Source: Pandoraea pnomenusa
GTDB taxonomy: Bacteria; Pseudomonadota; Gammaproteobacteria; Burkholderiales; Burkholderiaceae
Direction of reading: 5' to 3'
Assembly: GCF_000767615.3 (NCBI RefSeq)
Contig: NZ_CP009553.3
Location: forward strand, 682,001 to 746,000
DNA: 64,000 nt
Position 1 is the stretch's first letter. Each line of letters starts with the position of its first letter. The notes under the pieces were generated by a model. It made no database searches, was not told the DNA's origin, and saw nothing but the letters and a program-made list of their open reading frames with translations. Below, piece by piece: positions 36,599 to 44,937 of the stretch. Position numbers and translations under genes: made by a program.

Positions 36599-37342
36599 AT
36601 GCCCTCGCAGAGACGTCACGCCCGCACGGCTTCCCGCAAACGCCAGTGGGGACCCTGGCAATGGACCGCGTATGTCATCACGCTGCTGATCGCGGGCGTG
36701 CTGGCCACGCAGCTCTATTACTTCCTGCAGATCGGGTGGTGGGTGCACTTCGATCCGCAATCGACGGCATTCATGAGAGCGGCCGAGGCGCGTCTGCGAG
36801 AGACGGATCCCAACGCGACACTCCGGCATCAATGGGTGCCGTACGATCAGATCTCGCGCAACCTGAAGCGCGCGATCATCGCCAGCGAAGACGCGAACTT
36901 CGTCAATCACGACGGTTTCGAGATCGACGCGATGCTCGGCGCGTGGGAGAAGAACCAGAAGAAAGGGCGCATCGTCGCCGGAGGCTCGACCATTTCGCAG
37001 CAACTCGCGAAGAATCTGTTTCTCTCGAGCGAGAAGAGCTATCTGCGCAAGGCCGAGGAACTCAGCATCACCTGGATGCTCGAGTTCTGGATGGACAAGC
37101 AGCGGATTTTCGAGATCTATCTGAATTCGGTCGAGTGGGGCGAAGGCGTGTTCGGTGCCGAGGCGGCATCGCGTTATTACTACGGGATTCCGGCGTCGAG
37201 ACTCTCGCCGTGGCAGGCGGCGCGACTCGCGGTGATGCTGCCGCGGCCGCGCTACTTCGATGCGCATCGCAATTCCCCGTACCTCTCGCAGCGCGCCGGT
37301 GTCATCGCGCGTCGCATGGGCGCGGCCGAATTGCCGCAATGA
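36599..37342 (+). CDS. mtgA: Monofunctional biosynthetic peptidoglycan transglycosylase
   Basis: GT51 glycosyltransferase that polymerises lipid II glycan strands. 247 residues: N-terminal membrane anchor (about 20-45), then catalytic Glu motif [16 protein letters not shown], and [29 protein letters not shown] and [13 protein letters not shown], the standard five-motif series. No transpeptidase domain follows, so it is the monofunctional form. It is the last gene of the run with aroE. Confidence 0.95.
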   Translation: MPSQRRHARTASRKRQWGPWQWTAYVITLLIAGVLATQLYYFLQIGWWVHFDPQSTAFMRAAEARLRETDPNATLRHQWVPYDQISRNLKRAIIASEDANFVNHDGFEIDAMLGAWEKNQKKGRIVAGGSTISQQLAKNLFLSSEKSYLRKAEELSITWMLEFWMDKQRIFEIYLNSVEWGEGVFGAEAASRYYYGIPASRLSPWQAARLAVMLPRPRYFDAHRNSPYLSQRAGVIARRMGAAELPQ

Positions 37343-37370
37343 CCGTTTCCGGGCCGCACAACGCGCGGCT

Positions 37371-38915
37371 TCACTTCGGTAGCTTCTCGACCTTGAGTTC
37401 CGCGCCGTCGTTGTGCGCCAGCGTCACGGTGAGACGCATGCCCGACAACGTGTCGTCCAGCGAATGATTCGGCAGCAATGGGGCGTCGCCCATCGATCGC
37501 CCGCTGCCGGGCGTGGTGTTGACCAACGTGCTCGTCATCGATCGGGCCTTGGGCGAGTAGTTGACGACATAGACGGTGACGCCGTTCACATAGGGGGAGG
37601 CTCCCCACCACGTCTCGAACGGCTGACTGGGCCGACGAAATTCGACGAACAGCACCGAGCCGTCCGAACGCCTTATCCGATAGCCCTGGGCCGCGCTGCC
37701 GCGTCGCCAGAGCGGGTCGAGCTTGTAGGTGCCGTCATGCTTGATCCACGGAACGTCCGCATCGCTCAGCCAGCCGGCGAAGTGCTGATATGCCACGGGG
37801 AACATCGCCGCGCCGCCGCCGCCCATCGGGTCGGTCGGCGCCTTGCCGTAGTTGTACGTCGTGCAGTCGCCGCCGAGCTGCGCCACGCCGTCGCGCGCCG
37901 GGCAGCCGTATCGGATCCGGGCGTGCTGGAAGCCCATTGCGTGGCCGAATTCGTGCGTCCAGGTCCAGAACTTGTGGGCGGAGCTGCCCTGGGCCAGCAC
38001 CCAGTTTCCCGGAACCGGGGCCAGCCCGACCCAGGGGCACTGGCGCCATTGGCGAATACTGACGAACAGGTAATCGTAGTCCTGCGGATTCCTTTCGCGA
38101 TGCCGGGCCGCATCGCGCGCGGCGCTGAGTATCTGGCTGGCATTGCAGGCGTCGGGACGCTCGCCGATATCGACCTCGTCGAGGAAATCCATGTTTGCTG
38201 TCAATCGCTCTCCCGATGCCTGCAGGAGGTAGTTCCTGGCCGATCTGTCCTCGTAATACGGTGTGCCGAACACGCCGAGCACCGTGTCGCGCACCGGCGT
38301 TGAATCCGCCGAGGTCTCATCGCTGAAATGCGTTGCCATGACGAGGACCTTCTTCGTGCCAGCGACCGGGAATTGCGGGGTCGGCATGTCGATATCGTAT
38401 TGCCAGACGTCTGCCCTCGTGCTGCCGGGGATGGAAATGCCGACCGATTGACCCTGCGGATCGGCGTCGAGCGTTTTCCACTGACCAATGTCGCGGCTGT
38501 ACACGTTCCACAGGCGGATGTCGTTGAGGGCGCCGTTCGAGACTTCCCAGCTTCGCATCGTGGTGTAGCCGCTCGTGTCGCTATCCAGCGCGATCGACGA
38601 CGCCTTGCCGTAGGTGCGCAGATATCGCGTCTCGCCGAAGTATTCGTTGAAGATGAAATAGCGGGCGTTGCCGATGGCCTTGAGCTTCCAGTTCTGCAAT
38701 CGCGAGCCGTCTTTGCAGGTTTCCAGCGCGACGTACTGCCATGATTTCGTGTCGTCGCCGTTGGCGGTGAGGCAGCGCGTTTCCCCGCCGACCGTCATTT
38801 TCAAAGGCGCGTAACCGACCTCCGTGAGGGACGGGGCGGGGGCTGCGAGGGCGTCGGCAGGCGGGAGTGGCGCGAGAAACGCAACGCAGACCAGGGCGAG
38901 CAGTTCGGGCTTCAT
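37371..38915 (-). CDS. Secreted metzincin-type zinc metallopeptidase with N-terminal lectin-like domain
   Basis: 514 residues with a cleavable signal peptide (about 1-24). Residues 30-175 look like a beta-trefoil (ricin-type) domain with a QxW-like QNW (74-76) and SW/LW repeats. The catalytic motif HEFGHAMGFQHAR (321-333) is HExxHxxGxxH, and DPM (362-364) could be the Met-turn, so it fits the metzincin clan (M11/M66-like). A beta-sandwich tail follows. A ribosome-binding GAGGAT precedes ATG 38915. It stands alone, convergent with mtgA. Substrate unknown; a secreted effector or nutrient enzyme is inference. Confidence 0.8.
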   Translation of the reverse strand: MKPELLALVCVAFLAPLPPADALAAPAPSLTEVGYAPLKMTVGGETRCLTANGDDTKSWQYVALETCKDGSRLQNWKLKAIGNARYFIFNEYFGETRYLRTYGKASSIALDSDTSGYTTMRSWEVSNGALNDIRLWNVYSRDIGQWKTLDADPQGQSVGISIPGSTRADVWQYDIDMPTPQFPVAGTKKVLVMATHFSDETSADSTPVRDTVLGVFGTPYYEDRSARNYLLQASGERLTANMDFLDEVDIGERPDACNASQILSAARDAARHRERNPQDYDYLFVSIRQWRQCPWVGLAPVPGNWVLAQGSSAHKFWTWTHEFGHAMGFQHARIRYGCPARDGVAQLGGDCTTYNYGKAPTDPMGGGGAAMFPVAYQHFAGWLSDADVPWIKHDGTYKLDPLWRRGSAAQGYRIRRSDGSVLFVEFRRPSQPFETWWGASPYVNGVTVYVVNYSPKARSMTSTLVNTTPGSGRSMGDAPLLPNHSLDDTLSGMRLTVTLAHNDGAELKVEKLPK

Positions 38916-39124
38916 TGGAGATCCTCTTCGAACGGGATCTCTCAACGATAGAAAGCAAAGTTCGTTTTGCTAACGATAGCGGATGGTTTTGGGAAGACCT
39001 CCGGTCACGTTGGGCGACAGGCCAGGAGGATCCTGGCGCGCCAACACCCGGAAGCCCGGAAACCGAGAAGCTCGGAAGCCAAGACGCCTGTCCCGCAAAG
39101 CCGGAGGGCTCACGGCGGGCGGCA

Positions 39125-40000
39125 TCAGTGGCGGGGTTGCGCGGCGTCCGCCACGGCGGGGGCGGGCACCTGCACGATGGTGCGGGTGGGGTAAGGCAGC
39201 GAACAGCCCGCGCGCTCGACGGTCTCCTTCACGCCGCGTTGGAGATCCCAATACAGTCCCCAGTAATCGCCCAGCGAGGCCCAGACGCGCACGTTGACGA
39301 TGATGGCGCTGTCGCTGACCTGCTTGACCATGATTTCCGGCGCGGGCGCCTTGAGCACCCGCTTGTCGTTGCCCACGTGGTTGCGCAAGGCCTGCATGGC
39401 GGCGTCGAGGTCGTCGCTCAGGCCAATGCCCACGGTGATTTCCATGCGCCGCGTGGCATTGCGGCTGAAGTTCGTGATCGGCTGGCCCCAGATCTGGTTG
39501 TTCGGCACGCACACGTAGATGCCGTCGGCATTGGTGAGCGTGGTCGTGAACAGACCGATCTCCTCGACCGTGCCGGCCACCGCCGATCCGGCCGTGATGT
39601 AGTCACCATTGCGGAAGGGGCGCAGCACGAGCAGCATGGTGCCCGCGGCGATATTCTGCAATGTGCCCTGCAATGCGAGACCGATGGCGAGACCGGCCGC
39701 GCCGAGCACGGCGATGATGCTCGCCGTTTGCACACCGAACTGTGCAAGCACCGCAATGATCGTGATCAGGCGCACCGACCACAGCACCACCGACTCGATG
39801 AGCGGCTTGAGCGTGGCGTCGAAGTGCGGCGAGCGATTGAGCGTGGTGTGCACCACGCGCGAGAGTCGCTTCGCGATCCAGAAGCCGATCAGCAGGATCA
39901 GTATGGCCTGCACGAGCGACAAGCCGTACCGGACGGCATTCGCCGCCAAAAAGCCCATGACTGCGTCGATTGACGCGAGCGGGGTCGTGACATCCGTCAT
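39125..40000 (-). CDS. Small-conductance mechanosensitive channel (MscS family)
   Basis: Membrane channel that opens under tension to release solutes. 291 residues, three N-terminal transmembrane helices, and the pore helix 3 block GAAGLAIGLALQGTLQNIAAG, followed by the beta domain (FRNGDYI) and a C-terminal domain. MTDVTTPLAS at 40000 is the start, with GGGAG about 10 nt upstream. It is divergent from corA, perhaps sharing the palindrome between them. Confidence 0.9.
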   Translation of the reverse strand: MTDVTTPLASIDAVMGFLAANAVRYGLSLVQAILILLIGFWIAKRLSRVVHTTLNRSPHFDATLKPLIESVVLWSVRLITIIAVLAQFGVQTASIIAVLGAAGLAIGLALQGTLQNIAAGTMLLVLRPFRNGDYITAGSAVAGTVEEIGLFTTTLTNADGIYVCVPNNQIWGQPITNFSRNATRRMEITVGIGLSDDLDAAMQALRNHVGNDKRVLKAPAPEIMVKQVSDSAIIVNVRVWASLGDYWGLYWDLQRGVKETVERAGCSLPYPTRTIVQVPAPAVADAAQPRH

Positions 40001-40152
40001 TTTGCTGTTCTCCCTTTCGACGGGCACCCGGCGGTGCCGATATCAAGGTTGACGCCAAGGGCGTGGATTGGTTCGATCCGCTTGCCGCCGATCGCCGCTG
40101 CCTGGCCCACCCTCGACGATTTCAGGGCATATCCCACCGTCGCGTTAGGTAA

Positions 40153-40190
40153 CGGCGCCTCGGCGCGTCCGCTGGCACGTCGAGGCGCCG
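40153..40190. repeat. 10-bp perfect inverted repeat between mscS and corA
   Basis: CGGCGCCTCG (40153-40162) and CGAGGCGCCG (40181-40190) with an 18-nt spacer. It sits in the divergent promoter region upstream of the likely corA -10 (TACACT at about 40219-40224). No U-tract; operator or hairpin, function unknown. Confidence 0.55.
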
Positions 40191-40254
40191 CGCTTGGCGT
40201 GTCTGTGGCGTGGCTGCTACACTTGGCGTCGCCGTGTCGCAGGGAGACTCTCGT

Positions 40255-41217
40255 TTGATCAATGCTTTCGTCATCAATAATGGCCGCCTGCAACAGGTGA
40301 CATGTGACCATCCCAGTGACCTGACCAGCGTGTCGCCGGTCTGGGTGGATCTGCACAGCGAATCGGAAGAGGAACGCCACTGGGTCGAAGACGCTTACAA
40401 GGTCAAGTTGCCGACGCGCGACGAGATCACCGATATCGAGGCATCGGCCCGCTACTACGAAGACGACAACGGCGTCTTGCACATCCGCACGGATTTCCTG
40501 CTCGACGACGAAGAGCAATCGCGCAACGTGCCGGTGGCGTTCGTGGTGCTCAAGGATCTGCTGATTTCCATTCACGACGAAGATCTGCCGGTGTTCCGCC
40601 TGGTTCGCATGCGCGCGCGGATTCGGCCCGGCTCGGTGCGCGACGCGATGGACGTGCTGCTCGATCTCTACTCGACCGATGCGGAATATTCTGCCGATGC
40701 GCTCGAAGGCGTATATGCGGCGCTCGAAGAAGTCAGCAAGCGGGTTCTGGGCAAGAACCTCACCGACGCCGATGCCGCGAAGGCGCTCGAGAGCATTGCG
40801 GCCGAAGAGGATCTGAACGGGCGTATTCGCCGTAATGTGATGGATACGCGTCGCGCGGTCTCCTTCCTGATGCGCGCCCGCATGCTCAAGGACGAGCAAT
40901 ACCAGGAGGGCAAGCAGATCCTGCGCGACATCGAGTCGCTCGACAATCACACCGCGTATCTGTTCGACAAGATCAACTTTCTGATGGATGCCACCATCGG
41001 TTTCATCAACATCAACCAGAACAAGATCATCAAGATCTTTTCGGTCGCGGCGGTGGCGTTCTTGCCGCCGACGCTCATTGCAAGCATTTACGGCATGAAT
41101 TTCCAGATGATGCCGGAGCTGCGCTGGGAGATTGGATACCCGTTCGCGATCGGCCTGATGATTCTCTCGGCGATCGCGCCGTTCCTGTACTTCCGGCATC
41201 GAGGCTGGCTCGACTGA
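40255..41217 (+). CDS. corA: CorA magnesium/cobalt transporter
   Basis: Pentameric Mg2+ channel. 320 residues: an N-terminal cytosolic funnel and long stalk helix, then two C-terminal transmembrane helices with the selectivity motif YGMNF. No ATG fits; the TTG at 40255 has AGGGAG 8 nt upstream and gives the family start (LINAFVINNGRLQ). Earlier in-frame codons have no ribosome-binding site. Confidence 0.93.
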   Translation: MINAFVINNGRLQQVTCDHPSDLTSVSPVWVDLHSESEEERHWVEDAYKVKLPTRDEITDIEASARYYEDDNGVLHIRTDFLLDDEEQSRNVPVAFVVLKDLLISIHDEDLPVFRLVRMRARIRPGSVRDAMDVLLDLYSTDAEYSADALEGVYAALEEVSKRVLGKNLTDADAAKALESIAAEEDLNGRIRRNVMDTRRAVSFLMRARMLKDEQYQEGKQILRDIESLDNHTAYLFDKINFLMDATIGFININQNKIIKIFSVAAVAFLPPTLIASIYGMNFQMMPELRWEIGYPFAIGLMILSAIAPFLYFRHRGWLD

Positions 41218-41438
41218 GCGTGGGCGCGACGCGTGCGCCACGATGCCCGCTCGGGGTGATCCGCGGCGGTGGGTAACGATTCGACGCAATTCGGCACGAT
41301 TCGTGGCGATTTGCCGGTCGCCGTGGGGCCCGGCCGCCGAGCAGGTAAAATGTCGGCCTTGCTCGATCCAACGACGGATCGGCCCGAATTGAATCACGCT
41401 GCGCCGTGCCCGGCGCGGCATTCCGCCGGAACACCGTC

Positions 41439-42251
41439 ATGACCTTCACCGACACGCTGCGCGCCGCCTGGACGCGCAACAATTCCCTCCTCTGCGTGGG
41501 GCTCGACCCCGAGCCGTCGCGCATTCCCGCGCATCTTCAAGGCCGGCCGGACGCGATTTTCGAGTTTTGCCGCCAGATCGTGGATGCCACCGCGCCTTTC
41601 GCGTGCGCGTTCAAGCCGCAGATCGCCTACTTCGCCGCGCATCGCGCCGAAGACCAGCTCGAGCAACTGATTGCGCATATCCATGCCGATCATCCGGGGC
41701 TGCCCGTGATTCTCGACGCCAAGCGCGGAGACATCGGCAGCACGGCCGAGCAATATGCCCGCGAGGCATTCGAGCGCTATCGTGCCGACGCCGTGACGGT
41801 GAACCCGTACATGGGTTTCGATTCGCTCGAGCCGTATCTGGCGCACGCCGAGAAGGGGGTCATCGTGTTGTGCCGCACGTCGAATCCGGGCGGCAGCGAT
41901 CTGCAATTCCTCGACGTCGATGGCAAGCCGCTGTATCAGACGGTGGCGCGTCTGGCGTCTGGGCCGTGGAACACGAGCGGGCAGATCGGCCTTGTCGTCG
42001 GGGCGACTTTCCCTGCGGAAATTGCGGCGGTGCGTGCCATCGTCGGTGACATGCCGCTGCTGATTCCCGGTGTCGGCGCGCAGGGCGGCGATGTCGAGGC
42101 GACGGTCAAGGCCGGTCGCACCGCCGACGGTACGGGCATGATGATCAACTCGTCGCGCGCGATCATCTACGCCGGCCGTGACGAACATTTCGCCGAGGCA
42201 GCCGCGTCCGCCGCGCAAAAGACGCGCGACAGCATCAACGCTTATCGCTGA
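41439..42251 (+). CDS. pyrF: Orotidine 5'-phosphate decarboxylase
   Basis: Last step of UMP synthesis. 270 residues from [11 protein letters not shown]. The catalytic block reads [14 protein letters not shown] (the D-K-x-x-D group), and [12 protein letters not shown] and CRTSNPG are present. The length and these blocks place it in the longer type 2 subfamily (PyrF of betaproteobacteria and mycobacteria). TAAAAT at 41346-41351 may be its -10. Confidence 0.94.
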   Translation: MTFTDTLRAAWTRNNSLLCVGLDPEPSRIPAHLQGRPDAIFEFCRQIVDATAPFACAFKPQIAYFAAHRAEDQLEQLIAHIHADHPGLPVILDAKRGDIGSTAEQYAREAFERYRADAVTVNPYMGFDSLEPYLAHAEKGVIVLCRTSNPGGSDLQFLDVDGKPLYQTVARLASGPWNTSGQIGLVVGATFPAEIAAVRAIVGDMPLLIPGVGAQGGDVEATVKAGRTADGTGMMINSSRAIIYAGRDEHFAEAAASAAQKTRDSINAYR

Positions 42252-42257
42252 TCGCAT

Positions 42258-42282
42258 GTTGCCCGCCGTTCGTGCGGGCAAC
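42258..42282 (+). terminator. Hairpin after pyrF
   Basis: GTTGCCCGC (42258-42266) and GCGGGCAAC (42274-42282) make a perfect 9-bp stem with a 7-nt loop, 6 bp after the pyrF stop. No U-tract follows, so it may act as a 3' end stabiliser. Two 9-bp tandem repeats follow in the gap to pncC (CAGCTCGGA at 42316-42333, GTTAATCAA at 42361-42378). Confidence 0.5.
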
Positions 42283-42464
42283 ACGAGGCGAAGCGGACAG
42301 ACCGGACGTGTTGGTCAGCTCGGACAGCTCGGACGAGATCGACCGAATCGAGTCAATCGCGTTAATCAAGTTAATCAAGTTAAGCGAGTGACTTGAGCGA
42401 ATTGCGCGAGTGATGCGAATCGGCACGTGGCGACGCGATTACGACGCACGCTTGAAGCGGCGTC

Positions 42465-42968
42465 TTACGCGTCGCCTTTGTCGAGTCGCTCGAGCACGCC
42501 GCGCAGCGCGTGCTGCGCGGCCTGGCTCCGCACCTGCGTGCGGTCGCCCTTGAAGTGCTTCGTCTCGACGACGGTCGTCACACGGTCACTCCACCCGAAG
42601 CACACCATGCCCACCGGTTTGTCCGCGGTGCCGCCGCCCGGCCCGGCCACGCCGGTGATCGACAGGGAGATCTGCGCCCGGCTGTTGAGCAGCGCCCCTT
42701 CGGCCATGGCGCGTGCCACGGGTTCGCTCACGGCGCCGTGCTTGTCGATGAGCTCGGCGGGAACGCCAATCATCTCTGTCTTGGCCTGATTCGAGTACGT
42801 GACGAAGCCACGCTCAAACCAGTGGCTGCTGCCGGAAATGTCGGTGATTGCCGCGGCAACGAGGCCGCCGGTGCACGACTCGGCCGTCACCAGCATCAGT
42901 CGCTCGTCACGCAGGCGATTGCCGACCCTGACCGAGAGTTGCGCGAGAAGCGCTTGTTCTGAGACCAC
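42465..42968 (-). CDS. pncC: Nicotinamide-nucleotide amidase (CinA C-terminal family)
   Basis: Stand-alone CinA C-terminal domain that deamidates NMN to NaMN for NAD recycling. 167 residues with TAESCTGGLVAAAITDISGSS and GPGGGTADKPVG, the two conserved clusters. It is last in the minus-strand thiL-pgpA-pncC run (13 bp after pgpA), an arrangement widespread in proteobacteria. Confidence 0.93.
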   Translation of the reverse strand: MVSEQALLAQLSVRVGNRLRDERLMLVTAESCTGGLVAAAITDISGSSHWFERGFVTYSNQAKTEMIGVPAELIDKHGAVSEPVARAMAEGALLNSRAQISLSITGVAGPGGGTADKPVGMVCFGWSDRVTTVVETKHFKGDRTQVRSQAAQHALRGVLERLDKGDA

Positions 42969-42981
42969 GTGAACTCACCTA

Positions 42982-43503
42982 TCAAATCGAGCGCCACAGC
43001 GCGATAACGAGCAACGTGCAGAACGCAGCGACAAGGTCGTCCAGCATGATGCCCAGGCCGCCCTTGACGGTTCGGTCGAAATAGCGGATCGGTGGCGGCT
43101 TGACCGCGTCGAAGAAGCGGAACAGGACAAACGCCACCAATTGCCCGACGAAACTCGCCGGGGTAATGAGCAACAGCACGATCCAGAAAGCCACGATTTC
43201 ATCCCAGACCACCGCACTCGGGTCCTGCACCCCAAGCTTGCGCGCCGAAAAGCCGCAGATCCAGATGCCGCCGAGAATCGACGCGGCAATCAGCACACCC
43301 CAGCCCGTGACCGTCAGATACAGATTGAGCACCAGGTACGACGCCCAGCCGAACAGTGTGCCGACCGTGCCGGGCGCGAACGAAGACAGGCCCGTGCCGA
43401 AGCCGAGCGAAAACAGGTGGGCGGGATGCGACAGCAGGAAACGCGAGGTCGGCCGGCGCGGGCCGCTGCCCGGGTTGACGGTGGCCGTCTGATCAGTGCT
43501 CAT
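42982..43503 (-). CDS. pgpA: Phosphatidylglycerophosphatase A
   Basis: Dephosphorylates PGP to phosphatidylglycerol in the inner membrane. 173 residues, with several membrane helices and the signature GFGTGLSSFAPGTVGTL near the N-terminus and DDLVAAF near the C-terminus. Its ATG overlaps the thiL stop as ATGA (43500-43503), so translation is coupled. Confidence 0.93.
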   Translation of the reverse strand: MSTDQTATVNPGSGPRRPTSRFLLSHPAHLFSLGFGTGLSSFAPGTVGTLFGWASYLVLNLYLTVTGWGVLIAASILGGIWICGFSARKLGVQDPSAVVWDEIVAFWIVLLLITPASFVGQLVAFVLFRFFDAVKPPPIRYFDRTVKGGLGIMLDDLVAAFCTLLVIALWRSI

Positions 43504-44558
43504 TGAAAATGGTCGAAACTTTTGAATTCGGCGGCGACGGCAGCGCCGGTATTGTCGTGGAGTTGCATCATGTGGCGCGCGTCGAGTAACGCTATTGTAC
43601 CGATACGCGTGAGGCGCATGCCGAGTTCACCGCCAATGGCCTCGATCCGCTGTCGCTGCGCGGGGTCGGCGCAAAAGCAAAGCTGGTAGTCGTCGCCGCC
43701 CGCGAGCGTGCACAGGCGCTGTATCTCGGGCGCCTGTGCGGCGAGCAGCGACGAGCGCGGCACGTCGTCCACGTTGACTCGCGCACTGACACCGGAGCGC
43801 GTCAGGATGTGGCCAAGGTCGCCCAGCAGGCCGTCCGAGATATCGAGCGCCGCGCGCGCCACGCCGCGCAGCGCGAGACCGAGCGCCACCTGCGGTTCGG
43901 GCCACTCCAATGCGCGACGTGCAACGACCAGGTCGTCGTCCGTGAGCGACCATTCTCCCCGGATCGCGCCAAGCGCAAGACGGGCATCGCCCACCGTGCC
44001 CGAAATCCAGATGTCGTCGCCCGGTCGTGCGGCGTCGCGGCGCAAGGCGTGGGCGCCCGGTACGCTGCCGAAGACGGTCACGCAGAGATTGCGCGGCCCG
44101 CGTGTCGTATCGCCGCCCACCAGCGGACAGGCGAAACGGTCGGCCAGCGCGGCCAGACCGTCGGCGAAGGGAGCGAGCCACGCGGGATCGCTGTCGGGTA
44201 ACGCAAGCGCCAGCGTGAAGCCCAGCGGGCGAGCGCCCATGGCCGCGAGGTCGGACAGATTGACCGCGAGCGTCTTGTGGCCCAGCGAGCGCGGATCGAC
44301 GTCGGCGAAGAAATGGCGGCCCTCCACGAGCATGTCGGTGGACACCGCGAGTTGCTCGCCGGCCGGCGCACGCAGCAGCGCGCAGTCGTCGCCGATCCCG
44401 AGCGCCACCTGTTCGCCCTGGCGCGTCGCCCGCGCGAAAAAACGGTCGATCAACGAGAACTCGGACAGCCGCGCCTCCGATGCCTCGGCCCGTGCGGACG
44501 GCGAACGAGGCGCGGAAGAGGAGGACGAGGGTGACGGCAAGTCGGAATTGGTGGTCAT
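43500..44558 (-). CDS. thiL: Thiamine-monophosphate kinase
   Basis: Phosphorylates thiamine monophosphate to the diphosphate cofactor. About 352 residues from MTTNSDLP at 44558; the first 30 residues are Ser-rich and variable. Conserved parts: EFSLIDRFFA, GIGDDCALLR, STDMLVEGRHF, VGGDTTRGPRN and DISDGLLGDLG. An in-frame ATG at 44609 is an alternative. It overlaps pgpA by 4 bp. Confidence 0.94.
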   Translation of the reverse strand: MTTNSDLPSPSSSSSAPRSPSARAEASEARLSEFSLIDRFFARATRQGEQVALGIGDDCALLRAPAGEQLAVSTDMLVEGRHFFADVDPRSLGHKTLAVNLSDLAAMGARPLGFTLALALPDSDPAWLAPFADGLAALADRFACPLVGGDTTRGPRNLCVTVFGSVPGAHALRRDAARPGDDIWISGTVGDARLALGAIRGEWSLTDDDLVVARRALEWPEPQVALGLALRGVARAALDISDGLLGDLGHILTRSGVSARVNVDDVPRSSLLAAQAPEIQRLCTLAGGDDYQLCFCADPAQRQRIEAIGGELGMRLTRIGTIALLDARHMMQLHDNTGAAVAAEFKSFDHFQ

Positions 44559-44937
44559 GGGCGGCGGCACGGGCGCCGGGCGCGCAAGGCGGCGCGACGG
44601 GCGAATCATCGGGGGCTGCGCGAGGCACAGCGCGAACCCCTATTCTAAGAGGGCATCCTCGCTTTCCCAAGCGGACAAACGCGCCACGCGCGCGAATTCA
44701 GGTGGTTTCCGATGGCTGTCTCGGACAACCCCCGCTCGCGTTTCATCCATGGTCCGAAAAGGCTCCCGATGGTGCGATGCAGCGTTGTGTTTGCCCTGGT
44801 TTTTGGACACTATCGACAGGAAAGCAGCCCAGTGCGGGTGTGGCCGTTATCCGCTTTTTGCATAAATGGCGTGAATAAATGGGGCTACAATTCGCACTGA
44901 AAATTTGACTTGTCCTGTTCGCCCAGAGCTTCTCCCC
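44559..44937. other. Divergent region between thiL and maeB
   Basis: 379 bp. It holds the thiL promoter (44642-44670) and a TACAAT -10 for maeB (44886-44891). Between them is about 200 bp with no ribosome-binding site, terminator or riboswitch that I recognise; a 62-codon open frame at 44712-44900 lacks support. Confidence 0.5.
44642..44670 (-). promoter_or_regulatory. Promoter of thiL-pgpA-pncC
   Basis: On the minus strand, TTGGGA (44665-44670), 17 bp, TAGAAT (44642-44647), a reasonable sigma-70 site about 85 bp before the thiL ATG. Confidence 0.65.

Noticed and set aside
44559..44670. TPP riboswitch before thiL
   Set aside because: None of the conserved TPP elements (CUGAGA, ACCUGAUCUGG) are present in the leader; an ordinary promoter explains it.
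44712..44900. 62-codon open frame between thiL and maeB
   Set aside because: No ribosome-binding site and it overlaps the likely maeB -10 region.
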